A DNA stretch of 64,000 nucleotides from Dorea longicatena (GCF_024168045.1 NZ_CP100126.1:2187501-2251500), one strand, 5' to 3'; shown: positions 36,433-46,721, counted from the stretch's first letter. Numbers and translations are program-made. The notes: generated from the letters alone by a model not told the origin.

Positions 36433-37839
36433 CTAGAATCTGAAATACAGGAACGGATTATAGGTCTCCGTTACCAGATATGCAATACAGACAATAAACA
36501 ACGCAACATATACCACACTGTTAATGATTGTTGTATTCCATTTTTTTGTTCTTAACATATGCTCGTATCTGAAATGAACCAGCGGCGTAGAGCCAAATAT
36601 CAGGATCAGCCACAGGATCAGGTTGCTTGTAAGAAGATACATACTCTCTCTGTCTGCAAAGCCATGTGCACCTGCACCAAACATCACTCTGATATAATCT
36701 GCTGCCTGTCCGAATGAAGAGCTGAAAAACAATACCCAGCCGATCACAACCAGAACAATACTGTAAATATGACGGACTACATCCGGAAGTCTGTCCAGTA
36801 CCGGCGACAGGAGATATTTTTCAATGATCAGGATCACCCCATAATAGAGTCCCCATGCCACGAAATTCCATGCAGCTCCATGCCATAATCCGGTCAGAAA
36901 CCATACAATCAGAAGATTCCTGATGTGTTTGATCTTCGATACCCTGTTTCCTCCCAATGGAATATACACATAATCCCTGAACCAGCTGCTCAGCGAAATA
37001 TGCCATCTGCGCCAGAACTCCGTAATACTCTTAGACACATATGGATAGTTAAAGTTCATATTGAATTCAAATCCAAACATCTTACCGAGTCCGATCGCCA
37101 TATCCGAATATCCACTGAAATCAAAATAAATCTGGAACATATATGCAAAAGCTCCAAGCCACGCCGTCATCACGGCTATATTACCTTTCGCAAGTCCGCT
37201 TACCTCTGTAAAAATCATCCCTGAGGTATTCGCCAGTAATACTTTCTTCGCAAGTCCCCGGATAAAATACATGCTTCCTTCTCCGAATTTTGTCCTTGAG
37301 ACTTCTCTGGACGCAAGCTGTTCATCTACATCTGCATATTGCACGATCGGTCCCGCAATAAGCTGCGGAAACATCGTTACATATAATGCAAAATTAGGAA
37401 GATTCGTCTGCACTTTTACATTTCCCCGATATACATCAATGATATAGGATAATATCTGGAATGTATAAAAGGATATTCCAATCGGAAGCGGCAGTGCATG
37501 ATAAGAAATATGTACCGGAAGTATCCCGTTCAATGTGTCCAATACAAACCCTTCATACTTAAAAAATCCAAGTACTGCCAGATTAATGATAAGGTTAAAA
37601 ACCAGGCTCCGCTTTGCAGCTCTCTTATCCTGCAGATTCCTTGCAATATCCAGTCCACTGAAATAATTAAACAATATGGACAGTAGCATCAGAAATAGAT
37701 ATACCGGTTCCCCCCATGCATAAAACACCAGACTCGCCAGCAATAAGATCACATTTCGGAATCTTACCGGCAACAAATAATATAAGATCACCACAGCCGG
37801 CAAAAATGTAAATAAAAAAACAATACTGCTAAATAACAT
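36433..37839 (-). CDS. MBOAT-family membrane O-acyltransferase
   Basis: 468 residues, about eleven helices, typical of AlgI/DltB-type enzymes: GISFYTFQILSYIIDVYRG, FPQLIAGPIVQY, ITEFWRRWHISLSSWFRDY with one conserved His, and FLTGLWHGAAWNF with the catalytic His. It passes acyl groups across the membrane to extracellular partners. Here the partners are the DHHW and SGNH proteins encoded on either side, so the target is probably a surface glycan. Confidence 0.93.
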   Translation of the reverse strand: MLFSSIVFLFTFLPAVVILYYLLPVRFRNVILLLASLVFYAWGEPVYLFLMLLSILFNYFSGLDIARNLQDKRAAKRSLVFNLIINLAVLGFFKYEGFVLDTLNGILPVHISYHALPLPIGISFYTFQILSYIIDVYRGNVKVQTNLPNFALYVTMFPQLIAGPIVQYADVDEQLASREVSRTKFGEGSMYFIRGLAKKVLLANTSGMIFTEVSGLAKGNIAVMTAWLGAFAYMFQIYFDFSGYSDMAIGLGKMFGFEFNMNFNYPYVSKSITEFWRRWHISLSSWFRDYVYIPLGGNRVSKIKHIRNLLIVWFLTGLWHGAAWNFVAWGLYYGVILIIEKYLLSPVLDRLPDVVRHIYSIVLVVIGWVLFFSSSFGQAADYIRVMFGAGAHGFADRESMYLLTSNLILWLILIFGSTPLVHFRYEHMLRTKKWNTTIINSVVYVALFIVCIAYLVTETYNPFLYFRF

Positions 37840-37857
37840 CTCTCTAATTCCTTTTTA

Positions 37858-38343
37858 TTAAATACTCTTCTTAAATGCCGCATCGATACGGTCTGCATCC
37901 TTTGAAACTGCCAGCAGCACATAACGTCCTCTGGTCTCAATAATTGCAGCATGTATCAGCTTTGTTTGTTCTACACCATAACCTTCAAAATTCTTTTCCT
38001 GTGTATTTACACGAATTTCCACTGCCTTTTCAACCGTCTCGATCTGACTTTCGTTTTTTACCTTTATTACGAGTATTTCATTCACACTCATAACGTCATC
38101 CGGAATATACAGACTGATTCCTTCATAATCATTGGCATTCAGACTGTAATATTTTTTCAGATCCTGTGTTGTGCCTTTTTTCATTCCTTCTAATTTTACG
38201 GCTTTTGTGATATTCTTTTCAATCGTGTCTACGGATACGGTATTATCCCCTTCCTGGGTCACAAGAAATACTACATAAATGATCAGGAGGACTACCATCA
38301 AATATTTTAACAGGTTAATCCTGTCTAATTTTCCGTTTTTCAT
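37858..38343 (-). CDS. DUF4358 membrane-anchored protein
   Basis: 161 residues with one N-terminal helix (about 11-30, LMVVLLIIYVVFLVTQ) and an extracellular domain matching DUF4358 (KKYYSLNANDYEGISLYIP...EILVIKV). DUF4358 proteins recur beside MBOAT/SGNH clusters in Lachnospiraceae; the function is unknown. The ATG overlaps the TAA of the SGNH gene (TAATG), so it is coupled to it. Confidence 0.8.
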   Translation of the reverse strand: MKNGKLDRINLLKYLMVVLLIIYVVFLVTQEGDNTVSVDTIEKNITKAVKLEGMKKGTTQDLKKYYSLNANDYEGISLYIPDDVMSVNEILVIKVKNESQIETVEKAVEIRVNTQEKNFEGYGVEQTKLIHAAIIETRGRYVLLAVSKDADRIDAAFKKSI

Positions 38344-39203
38344 TATAATTCTGCAACCTCCGCCATATGATTTACCCATGCTTTATAATAACCGGTTGAC
38401 ATATGGATTCCATCACCGGCATAATACTCCTGTTTCACCAGCTCTGTATTATCAATAAATGTTACTTTCTCTTTTTCACATAATTTTTTTAATTTCTGAT
38501 TGAACTCCGGAATTTTTGCATAGACAGAATTCTGATCAATTGCAATCTGCGCTGTCGGAAGTATACTGTTAACATATATTTTCGTATCCGGCAGTGATTT
38601 TTTCAGATCTCTGATCACCGGCCTGTATGCTTTTATGAATCCATCCGCATCTCCATTCTGCGCTCCGACATCATTCATCCCGTAAGAAAGGAATAATACT
38701 GACGGTTTCATCTCTTTTGCCCTGGCAATATGATCTGCCAGTTTTTCATTATCCCCCGCCGACACACCGGCTCCACGGTCTGCCTGTACATTTGCCTGAT
38801 CCAGCACACCATATTCGTACAATCCCTGTGTGATGGAATCCCCCAGGACCAGACAATCTGCAAATTTTTCGCTTGCCGGCTGTTCTTCTGCATCCTGTTC
38901 TGCCTCACGTTCCTGCGTTTCTAACTCCTTAATCTTTTTATCTACCTTAGACACATCCATCTCATCCATCGTCTTCAGGATCTCTGTGCCCTTCTTTGTA
39001 TCCTTCTGTGGATTACTGAGCCTGCGCGCCACCGTAATCCCGCCAATCACCAGAATAGCAACCGCAACGATCACTGCAGTCTGAAGTACCCGGTCTTTTT
39101 CTTTTTCTTTCTCACTTTTTATTTCACTTTTCTGCTCCTCAGGATTCACCTCCTGAGTCTCTTCTTTTTCTTCATAAATTGAAGTTTTACTCTCTATATC
39201 CAC
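38343..39203 (-). CDS. Membrane-anchored SGNH/GDSL hydrolase
   Basis: 286 residues. A charged cytoplasmic head (1-42), one helix (43-61), a linker with coiled coil, then an SGNH domain from about residue 110: nucleophile Ser in GDSITQG, Gly in GAGVS, Asn in GMNDVG and the Asp-x-x-His pair in GDGIHMS. Likely an O-acetyl esterase or transferase for the same polymer the MBOAT modifies. Starts with GTG behind GGAGAAG; first gene of the acylation operon. Confidence 0.87.
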   Translation of the reverse strand: MDIESKTSIYEEKEETQEVNPEEQKSEIKSEKEKEKDRVLQTAVIVAVAILVIGGITVARRLSNPQKDTKKGTEILKTMDEMDVSKVDKKIKELETQEREAEQDAEEQPASEKFADCLVLGDSITQGLYEYGVLDQANVQADRGAGVSAGDNEKLADHIARAKEMKPSVLFLSYGMNDVGAQNGDADGFIKAYRPVIRDLKKSLPDTKIYVNSILPTAQIAIDQNSVYAKIPEFNQKLKKLCEKEKVTFIDNTELVKQEYYAGDGIHMSTGYYKAWVNHMAEVAEL

Positions 39204-39314
39204 GAAATCTTCTCCTCTTTCGTTTCTCTGTTGATCCTAAATATGTATATCCAATTTATTTTACTGTTTTTCTTTTTGAATGTCAATTTATATCCTCTTT
39301 TCTGTCGTCTTTTG

Positions 39315-39323
39315 TGCTATAAT
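39315..39323 (+). promoter_or_regulatory. Extended -10 promoter of the DUF5721-like gene
   Basis: TGCTATAAT is a consensus extended -10, about 67 bases before the ATG. The -35 region is poor, which extended -10 promoters tolerate. Confidence 0.55.
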
Positions 39324-39389
39324 GTTGAATACATTTCATTATACTTGAAAGTGGAAAATGATCATATAGATTAACAGGAGGTTTTCCTT

Positions 39390-39869
39390 ATGAATGTATA
39401 CCAGTTATCAGCCAAAAATTGCATGTCGCATCTGCTCTTAAAAGACACTTTCGACAACTTTTCTTTCATAGAAGGCGAGATCACGACCTTCAACAAATTT
39501 ACCATCAGCGGCTTTCTCCAGGAAGACTTCTTTGATGAAAAACCTGAAGAAACCTACTCCCGCTGGAATAAAATCCGAGACTTCTGCTTCCAGATCATCC
39601 GCGGTAAACGCACTCCATTGGGATTCAAGATTGTCCTTGCGCTTCCGGAAGATCAGATCCCGCACTTTCTGACCGCCCACGGTCTCACCGGATACCGCCC
39701 GGAAGAGATCCGGGGTCTGTACCTGAACTTCCACTACGATGGACATCACTTACAATGTATCACCGGAACTTCTCTGAACACTTTCACCATGGACAAATCC
39801 ATCGAAAGAGAATGGGATCAGGAAGTAAAAAACATTTTAAAATCCAGATCCATTGAAGGTGACTACTGA
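39390..39869 (+). CDS. DUF5721-family protein
   Basis: 159 residues, soluble, no motif of known catalysis. I recognise it tentatively as the DUF5721 group found in Lachnospiraceae (MNVYQLSAKNCMSHLLLKDTFD; FTISGFLQEDFFDE; SLNTFTMDKSIEREWD). AGGAGG lies nine bases before the ATG, and it has its own promoter and terminator, so it is an independent, well-translated gene. Function unknown. Confidence 0.8.
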   Translation: MNVYQLSAKNCMSHLLLKDTFDNFSFIEGEITTFNKFTISGFLQEDFFDEKPEETYSRWNKIRDFCFQIIRGKRTPLGFKIVLALPEDQIPHFLTAHGLTGYRPEEIRGLYLNFHYDGHHLQCITGTSLNTFTMDKSIEREWDQEVKNILKSRSIEGDY

Positions 39870-39891
39870 TCTGCAGCTTCCGATATAAACA

Positions 39892-39942
39892 GAGCCGTGC
39901 CGCCATGGATTTCCCTTCCACAGCCACACGGCTCTTATTTTT
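39892..39942 (+). terminator. Terminator of the DUF5721-like gene
   Basis: GAGCCGTG (39892-39899) pairs with CACGGCTC (39927-39934), followed by TTATTTTT. It may also end the convergent htpG transcript. Confidence 0.75.
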
Positions 39943-39969
39943 CATTCCGCCAATCTTAACTTCAAATCT

Positions 39970-42015
39970 TTACTTTGTAAGCAGCATCATGATCTCATTA
40001 CTTCTCTTCACAAACGCAGTCATCTCTTCCGGACTGAGCGGCTTATGTGCCAGCATTGCCAGATCATATAACTGTTTGCAGATAATACTTGTGTTCTCAC
40101 TGTCTTTATGTTCAACTACATACTGAACCAGCGGATGATTTGCATTCAGGATCAGTGTACTTGTTGTACCCATATCCATTCCGTTCATGCCATACATTTT
40201 CATCATTTCCTGCATACGACGGTTTTCTTCGGATAACGTCATCATAGAAGCAACATTTTCATCTTTCAGTTTCTCGATTTTAACATCCAGATTCTCTTTT
40301 CCAAGCTCTTTGCGGAAAATCTCTACCAGACTGTCAGATTTCTTCTGGAATGCTTCTTTCTCTTCTTCGGCAACTTCTTCCTTTGCACCTGCTGTTACAT
40401 CGGCGTCGATTCTCTGGAACTTGATATTCTGATTACGCTGCTCTAACTGTGTGATAAACGGCGAATCAATGTTGTGTCCTAAGATTACCGCATCCATGCC
40501 CTGGTTCTTGAACATGTTGATGTACTGGCTCTGCTGGATCTCGTCCGTCACATAATAAATAACTGTCTTATCCTCTTCTTTGTTCTCAGTATTCTGATCA
40601 TCTGTCTTGGCATTCTGATCTTCCACTGTTCCTCCATTTGCCTCGATGCAATCTTTCAATGTCAGATATTTGTGATCCAGATTCTTAAACAGAACCGCAT
40701 CTTTCATCTTGTCACAGAATTTTTCATCTTTCAGGCATCCGAACTTGATGAACGGACTGATGTTATCCCAGTATTTCTCATAATCTTCTCTCTTTGTCTT
40801 ACACATTCCGGAAAGCTTATCTGCAACTTTCTTGGAAATGTACTCCGATATCTTATTGACGAATCCATCATTCTGCAGTGCACTACGCGATACGTTCAAC
40901 GGAAGATCCGGACAGTCGATCACTCCCTTTAATACCATCAGATATTCCGGAATAACTTCTTTGATATTATCTGCGATAAATACCTGGTTATTATATAATT
41001 TGATCGTTCCTTCAATAGAATCATACTCTGTGTTGATTCTTGGGAAGTACAGGATTCCCTTTAAGTTAAATGGATAATCCATATTCAGATGAATCCAGAA
41101 CAACGGCTCTTTGTAATCCATAAATACTTTGCGATAGAAGTTCAGGTAATCCTCGTCACTGCATTCATTCGGATGCTTTGTCCACAGTGGATGAATATCA
41201 CTTAATGAAACCGGACGCTTTTTAATCTTTACTTTTTCTTTGGCAGGTTCCGTCTCTACCATCTCTTTTTCGCCGTTTTCATTCTCTTTTTCTTCCATCT
41301 TGGCATCTTCGTGAATATGTTCGATCACTTCATCGTCATCTTTCAGATCAGCTTCATCAATGGTCTCATATTCCGGTTCTGCATTTGCCTTGGAAAGGAA
41401 GATTTCTACCGGCATAAAGGAACAATATTTTTCCAGAACTTCTCTCATTCTGTATTCATTTGCAAACTCCAGACTGTCCTCATTCAGATACAGTGTCATA
41501 GTGGATCCGACTTCCTGTTTGCTGCCTTCTTCCATCTCATACTCTGTTCCGCCGTTGCTTACCCAGTGTACCGGCTTTGCCCCTTCCTTATAGGAAAGGG
41601 TATCGATATGTACTTCGTCAGCTACCATGAATGCAGAATAGAATCCAAGACCGAAGTGTCCGATCATATCATCCTCTGTTGTCTTATCTTTATATTTTTC
41701 AAGGAACTGTGTTGCTCCGGAAAATGCGATCTGTGTAATGTATTCTTCTACTTCATCGGCTGTCATTCCAAGACCATTATCTGTAAATTTCAGAGTCTTT
41801 TCTTCTGGATTGACTTCAACTTTGATCGCCGGTTTATAATCATCCGGCAACTGGTATTCACCCATCATATCCAGTTTCTTCAGTTTTGTGATTGCATCAC
41901 ATCCGTTGGATACCAACTCACGTGCGAAAATATCGTGATCGGAATATACCCATTTTTTAATAATCGGGAAAATGTTTTCACTGCTGATTGACAAACTACC
42001 TTTCTTTGCTGCCAT
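39970..42015 (-). CDS. htpG: HtpG, Hsp90-family chaperone
   Basis: 681 residues, somewhat longer than the usual 620-640. The GHKL ATP site has ARELVSNGCDAITKL, FTDNGLGMTADEV, GHFGLGFYSAFMVAD and GSTMTLYL. Two acidic linker insertions (near residues 230-265 and 470-490) explain the extra length. ATP-dependent folding chaperone of the cytoplasm. Preceded by a sigma-A promoter and a CIRCE operator, so HrcA control is expected. The 5' leader of about 110 bases holds a hairpin (AAAAGGT...ACCTTTT). Confidence 0.96.
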   Translation of the reverse strand: MAAKKGSLSISSENIFPIIKKWVYSDHDIFARELVSNGCDAITKLKKLDMMGEYQLPDDYKPAIKVEVNPEEKTLKFTDNGLGMTADEVEEYITQIAFSGATQFLEKYKDKTTEDDMIGHFGLGFYSAFMVADEVHIDTLSYKEGAKPVHWVSNGGTEYEMEEGSKQEVGSTMTLYLNEDSLEFANEYRMREVLEKYCSFMPVEIFLSKANAEPEYETIDEADLKDDDEVIEHIHEDAKMEEKENENGEKEMVETEPAKEKVKIKKRPVSLSDIHPLWTKHPNECSDEDYLNFYRKVFMDYKEPLFWIHLNMDYPFNLKGILYFPRINTEYDSIEGTIKLYNNQVFIADNIKEVIPEYLMVLKGVIDCPDLPLNVSRSALQNDGFVNKISEYISKKVADKLSGMCKTKREDYEKYWDNISPFIKFGCLKDEKFCDKMKDAVLFKNLDHKYLTLKDCIEANGGTVEDQNAKTDDQNTENKEEDKTVIYYVTDEIQQSQYINMFKNQGMDAVILGHNIDSPFITQLEQRNQNIKFQRIDADVTAGAKEEVAEEEKEAFQKKSDSLVEIFRKELGKENLDVKIEKLKDENVASMMTLSEENRRMQEMMKMYGMNGMDMGTTSTLILNANHPLVQYVVEHKDSENTSIICKQLYDLAMLAHKPLSPEEMTAFVKRSNEIMMLLTK

Positions 42016-42125
42016 TGTAAATCACTCCTATTTCTACTTTTTATATTTCTATCATATTAGTGACAAAAGGTACTGCTTCTTCTGTCGGCAGACACCTTTT
42101 TGCTACATTTTTTCATCTAAGTGAT

Positions 42126-42154
42126 ATGATAATACTGCTTATTTTAAAAGTCAA
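42126..42154 (-). promoter_or_regulatory. Promoter of htpG
   Basis: TTGACT (42154-42149) and TATCAT (42131-42126) on the minus strand with a 17-base spacer. Confidence 0.75.
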
Positions 42155-42161
42155 TAGAAAA

Positions 42162-42188
42162 TTAGCACTCTTTCAAAAAGAGTGCTAA
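42162..42188. promoter_or_regulatory. CIRCE element (HrcA operator)
   Basis: A perfect TTAGCACTC-N9-GAGTGCTAA, the consensus CIRCE inverted repeat. It lies seven bases upstream of the htpG -35 box. hrcA itself is not in the window. Confidence 0.95.
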
Positions 42189-42222
42189 CAATTCTGTGAA
42201 ATTTATAAACCGTTTATAAACT

Positions 42223-45200
42223 TTACTCTATACTTTTCAATGATTCTACCATGTCAATCTTTTTCAGTTTAAAATACATTACCCAGTTTACGAACAATGA
42301 GAACCCTATCGTAAATAAAAAACTGTAGATATAACTCTTCAGATAAATACTCCGGCCAAACATTGCCGCATCCACTTCTACTGTCTGAATTACAAACAGA
42401 TGCAGAATCTTACCGAATACAACACCTGCCACGGATCCGATCAACGTCAGCAGGATATTTTCACGGAATACATATTCTGCTACTTCCGTATCATAGAATC
42501 CAAGTACTTTCAAAGTCGCAAGTTCTCTCTGGCGTTCTGTGATATTAATGCTGTTTAGATTATAAAGTACCACAAATGCCAACATTCCGGCTGAGACGAT
42601 CAGTACAATGATCACCAGATTCAGGCTGGCCAGCATATCATCCAGCTGATCTCTGATATCAAGCAGGTATGAGATTGTCAGTACCTGATCTTTTGACAGG
42701 ATCTTTTCTCCCGCCTTTTTCACCTGGTCCTCCGAATATCCGTTCTTCGCCCGGAACATGATACAATTATATTTCACCGTCTTTCCTGATACCTTCTTGT
42801 AATACTGCGGTGTAAAATAGATATAATGTCCCATGTAATTTTCACAGATATGCGCAATCTTTACAGTGACACTCTTCTCCGTTCCCTTCTTCACTTTGAT
42901 GGTATCCCCTTCTTTTACATTCAGAAGTTTCGCCGTCTTTTCACTGACAATTACTCCATCACCGGTGAGTGAATACGATTCTTTCGTCTTCCTGTCATGA
43001 AAATCCACATACTTTTCTGCAATTTCTGGATTTCCTAATATGCACTGGTACACGCTGAGTTTTTTACCGCCTCCGGATGCGGTCACACTCCGCATATCTG
43101 CCTCCATATAACTCTGAATATCTGAATCTGTTTTCAGATACTCCTTTAACTCTTCTTTCTCTGTCTTTGTCACATCATCTTTATAGAATATATGTCCATC
43201 ATACAGCTGAATCTCTTCATACTGAATATCTGCGATCTCATATACAGAATCCCTCACTCCATATCCGACCAGCATCAGCGCCATACAACCGCCGATTCCG
43301 AATACGGTCATAAAGAAACGCTTTTTATAACGCATCAGATTCCTGATCGTGGATTTCCATGTAAAACTCATACGTTTCCAGATGAATCCTATTCTTTCCA
43401 GAAATACTCTCCGCCCTTTTTTTGGTGCCGGCGGCCGCATCAGCACTGCCGGTTCCGCTGCAAGTTCCTTATAGCAGGATGCAAGCGTTGCTCCCATAGT
43501 ACATGCGATCGAGGCAGCGGATGCCATCACAGCATAACTCATGTGGTATGGTACGTATATCTTCGGAATATGCGGATACATGATCTCATATGCATAGATA
43601 ATAATGTACGGAAGGATTTTCTCTCCCACCAGTACTCCAAGGACACTTCCTCCTGCCGTTGCAAGGAATGCATACCCCAGATATTTCGATGCAATGGAAA
43701 AATTCCCGTATCCCAAAGCCTTCATAGTTCCTATCTCTATTCTCTGTTCCTCTACCATACGTGTCATACCGGTCAGACTAATCAATGCCGCAACAAGGAA
43801 AAACATAACCGGAAATACTTTTCCGATCGCACGCATACGATCCGCATTTTCTCCGAATCCATCATATTCTATCAGTGTACTTCTATCATATACATACCAT
43901 TTTGGATTCTTGATCTGACTGATCTGCTTACCGGCATCAGCAAGCTTTTTCTCGCCTTTTGCAATTTCTGCTTCCGATGTCTTCTTTCCGTCTTCATATT
44001 CTTTTCTGGCATCGGCAAGTTTTGCTTCATTTTCCGCAATTTCTGCCTCTCCTTTTTTCAGCGTCTGCTCCTGTGCTTCCAGTTCTGCTTTCCCTGCATC
44101 TAACTGTTTCTGCCCGGACTCTATACTTGCCACTGCACTGCTAAGCTTTGTTTCACTTGCATCCAGCTGCGCTTTTGCCTGATCCAGCTCTGCTTTTGCA
44201 TTCGTAAGCTGCTGTTTTACAGCATCCAGTTCGTTCTTCTTTGTCTGGTAATCCTGTTCTTTCGCATCCAGCGTCTGCTTTGTTTCCTGTGCCTGTGCTT
44301 CCAACTCCCGGATCTTCTGCGTCAATTCCTGATCCTGTTCTGTTTCTCCGGACACCTGTGCTTTTAATGCCTCTATGTTCTTCAGAAGTGTCTGATATCC
44401 ATCCCATCCCTGGTCAAGTTCTGCTCTGTATACGGCCAGCCCCTGTTCTCCTGTCTGGATCTGTTCCTGTGCTTCTGCATACTGTGCATCATAAGCTGCT
44501 TTTCCCTGTTCATACTGCTTTTTTCCCTGCTCCAGTTGTTGAAGACCATTTTGATATGTTTTCTTTGCCGCATCCAATTCCTGCTGCTTCGCCCAGATCT
44601 TCTTCCTCGCATCTTCCATCTGCGACTTCCCGCTTACGAGTGTTTCCTTTGCCTGTGAAATCTGCGTCTCTCCGTCTGTAATCTGCCTTTCCGCATCTGA
44701 AAGTTTCTGCTCTGATTCTGCTTTTCCGTCATCTAGCTTTTTCTGCGCCTTTTCAAGCTTTGTATTCGCTTTATCCAAAAGTTCTTCCTTACGGATCTTT
44801 CCTCTTTCTTCTGTAATTGCTTCCAACCGTTTTTTGACTGTCTTTACTTTCTGTTTATATGCACCGGTATATGCAGTCAGATCTTTTGCGTCCTGCACCT
44901 GCACATACATTTCCGTATATACATCCAGATGAAATGTTTTCTCCGGTACTACTACAAATCCGCTGACTATACCTGTTCCGATTGTTGTACTTCCGCGATT
45001 CAATGCTATGTAACACGGTGAATTCCCTTTTCCGACAACCTTTAGTTCATCCACCTTCAGGGTATCCGTCACCTTGTCATCCGTCCCGGACTTAAGCCTG
45101 ATCGTCTCTCCGACTTTATACTTCATCTGATCATCCACCAGACATTCTCCCACTTTTTCCGGCATACGGCCTTCACTGACCGTAATCTTATTTATATCTT

Positions 45201-45534
45201 CCATCCGTGACATCACGTGGAGTACATATTGCTTCTTATTTTTTATATTCAGGAAATCTGCACTATAGGCTCCTTCTGCCTTTCCAACTCCTTTTACATT
45301 TCTGACTGCCTTCACATCATCTTCCGTAATTCCGAGTGTACTGACTGCCTTGATATCCATCAGGTCTGACTTATCAAAATACGCATCTCCGGTAATCTTC
45401 ATAGATGGCTCGGATGCCCGGATGCCGGAAAAGAACGCTACTCCCAGCGCAACAATAAAAAGAATAGAAATAAAACGTCCGAAACTGCGGCGGATCTCCA
45501 TGTAAAAATTCTTACGCGTTATCTTTTTTGCCAT
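42223..45534 (-). CDS. Large ABC exporter permease with two FtsX domains and a long coiled coil
   Basis: 1103 residues. N-terminal helix (about 19-39), an external domain, then roughly 300 residues of coiled coil (about 245-550; repeats such as LDDGKAESEQKL, QLDAGKAELEAQEQ), FtsX helices near 580-700 and a second FtsX set at the C-terminus (LVIIVLIVSAGMLAFVVLYN). The coiled coil should project outside like a tropomyosin rod. The class is common in Lachnospiraceae and streptococci, but its cargo is unknown. Pairs with the ATPase directly upstream (16 bases). Confidence 0.9.
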   Translation of the reverse strand: MAKKITRKNFYMEIRRSFGRFISILFIVALGVAFFSGIRASEPSMKITGDAYFDKSDLMDIKAVSTLGITEDDVKAVRNVKGVGKAEGAYSADFLNIKNKKQYVLHVMSRMEDINKITVSEGRMPEKVGECLVDDQMKYKVGETIRLKSGTDDKVTDTLKVDELKVVGKGNSPCYIALNRGSTTIGTGIVSGFVVVPEKTFHLDVYTEMYVQVQDAKDLTAYTGAYKQKVKTVKKRLEAITEERGKIRKEELLDKANTKLEKAQKKLDDGKAESEQKLSDAERQITDGETQISQAKETLVSGKSQMEDARKKIWAKQQELDAAKKTYQNGLQQLEQGKKQYEQGKAAYDAQYAEAQEQIQTGEQGLAVYRAELDQGWDGYQTLLKNIEALKAQVSGETEQDQELTQKIRELEAQAQETKQTLDAKEQDYQTKKNELDAVKQQLTNAKAELDQAKAQLDASETKLSSAVASIESGQKQLDAGKAELEAQEQTLKKGEAEIAENEAKLADARKEYEDGKKTSEAEIAKGEKKLADAGKQISQIKNPKWYVYDRSTLIEYDGFGENADRMRAIGKVFPVMFFLVAALISLTGMTRMVEEQRIEIGTMKALGYGNFSIASKYLGYAFLATAGGSVLGVLVGEKILPYIIIYAYEIMYPHIPKIYVPYHMSYAVMASAASIACTMGATLASCYKELAAEPAVLMRPPAPKKGRRVFLERIGFIWKRMSFTWKSTIRNLMRYKKRFFMTVFGIGGCMALMLVGYGVRDSVYEIADIQYEEIQLYDGHIFYKDDVTKTEKEELKEYLKTDSDIQSYMEADMRSVTASGGGKKLSVYQCILGNPEIAEKYVDFHDRKTKESYSLTGDGVIVSEKTAKLLNVKEGDTIKVKKGTEKSVTVKIAHICENYMGHYIYFTPQYYKKVSGKTVKYNCIMFRAKNGYSEDQVKKAGEKILSKDQVLTISYLLDIRDQLDDMLASLNLVIIVLIVSAGMLAFVVLYNLNSINITERQRELATLKVLGFYDTEVAEYVFRENILLTLIGSVAGVVFGKILHLFVIQTVEVDAAMFGRSIYLKSYIYSFLFTIGFSLFVNWVMYFKLKKIDMVESLKSIE

Positions 45535-45550
45535 CTGCCGTCCCTGCCTT

Positions 45551-46255
45551 TTACCATTCTATGGTCTCAACCGGAACTGGTTGCGGATTCTGTATGATCT
45601 TATCCACCCGGCCGTTTTTAATCTTGATCACCCGGTCTGCCATTGGCGCAATTGCCGAATTATGTGTGATCAGAATCACCGTCATTCCACTGTTCCGGCA
45701 GGTATCCTGTAATAATTTCAAAATGGATTTTCCCGTATTATAATCCAGTGCACCGGTCGGTTCATCGCAGAGTAACAGCTTCGGATTCTTTGCCAGTGCT
45801 CTTGCGATCGACACTCTCTGCTGTTCCCCTCCCGACAACTGCGCCGGAAAATTATCCAGTCTTTCTCCCAGTCCAACTTCTTCCAAAACTTCCTGTGCAT
45901 CCATTGGATCCTTACATATCTGAAGTGCCAGTTCTACATTCTCCAGTGCTGTCAGATTCGGAATCAGGTTATAAAACTGAAAGACAAATCCGATATCATC
46001 TCTTCTGTATGCCGTCAACTGCTTCGTCGAATACGTTGCAATGTCCTGACCGTCAACCAGCACCTGTCCCGACGTAGCGGTGTCCATTCCCCCAAGAATA
46101 TTCAGCACCGTTGTCTTTCCTGCACCACTGGGTCCGACTACAACTGCGAATTCCCCTTTCTTAATCTCAAAGTCGATTCCGGCTGCTGCCATGATCTCAA
46201 CTTCCCCCATCTTATATATCTTCCTGACATCTTTTAAGGTCACAAATTCACTCAT
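45551..46255 (-). CDS. ABC transporter ATP-binding protein, MacB/LolD type
   Basis: 234 residues with Walker A GPSGAGKTT, Q-loop FQFYNLI, signature LSGGEQQRVSIARAL, Walker B LLLCDEPTGALD and H-loop ITHN. GGAGG precedes the ATG. Energises the large permease that follows. A repeat-bounded island begins 70 bases upstream of its start, close to the expected promoter (TATAAT near 46285-46292). Confidence 0.93.
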   Translation of the reverse strand: MSEFVTLKDVRKIYKMGEVEIMAAAGIDFEIKKGEFAVVVGPSGAGKTTVLNILGGMDTATSGQVLVDGQDIATYSTKQLTAYRRDDIGFVFQFYNLIPNLTALENVELALQICKDPMDAQEVLEEVGLGERLDNFPAQLSGGEQQRVSIARALAKNPKLLLCDEPTGALDYNTGKSILKLLQDTCRNSGMTVILITHNSAIAPMADRVIKIKNGRVDKIIQNPQPVPVETIEW

Positions 46256-46325
46256 ATACGTTTCCTCCGTGTGGGCATATTTGTATTATAATTATATCAT
46301 CTTTTCTACTTTATTTGGAATTTAA

Positions 46326-46655
46326 TTGGGATTTAATTTATTAACTGGGAAGCGGCCTCTCAGTCCTTGAAGGAAACAATAGATAAGGCTTCTTGTTCAG
46401 GTTCCATACCATAAGAAACACTAAGAGAGTCAGAATCACCTAAAAGCAAAGGAACTACGCTCAAACTCGGCGTTCGCCTCAAACACGTTCGCTTCGTTCC
46501 TTTAACGGTGCTTCTGACTCTCTAACTGTTTCTAACGGCATTCCACATTCACAATAATCCTTATCTATTGTTTCCTTCAAGTCGTGACTGACAGCGAATG
46601 TTAATAAATAAAATGCCCGGAAGTGTAACCCGGCGGAAGCCACTACGGTTACGCA
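46326..46655 (+). repeat. Palindromic repeat unit A, left copy of the island
   Basis: Nearly identical to 21736-22065, including the apical core (GGCGTTCGCC near 46469-46478) and the tail GGAAGTGTAACCCGG. The tail breaks off at the AATTG before unique AT-rich DNA. Confidence 0.9.
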
Positions 46656-46693
46656 ATTGTTTGTTTTTATGAAAAATGTGCATTTAAGATGTC

Positions 46694-46721
46694 TTGACAA
46701 GTATTGTGATTTTTTTATAAT
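46694..46721 (+). promoter_or_regulatory. Consensus sigma-A promoter inside the island
   Basis: TTGACA and TATAAT, both perfect, with a 16-base spacer. The next gene on this strand starts 423 bases later, so the transcript has a long leader or includes an unseen small RNA. Between 46722 and 47143 I see no convincing gene; the region is AT-rich with many stops. Confidence 0.7.
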
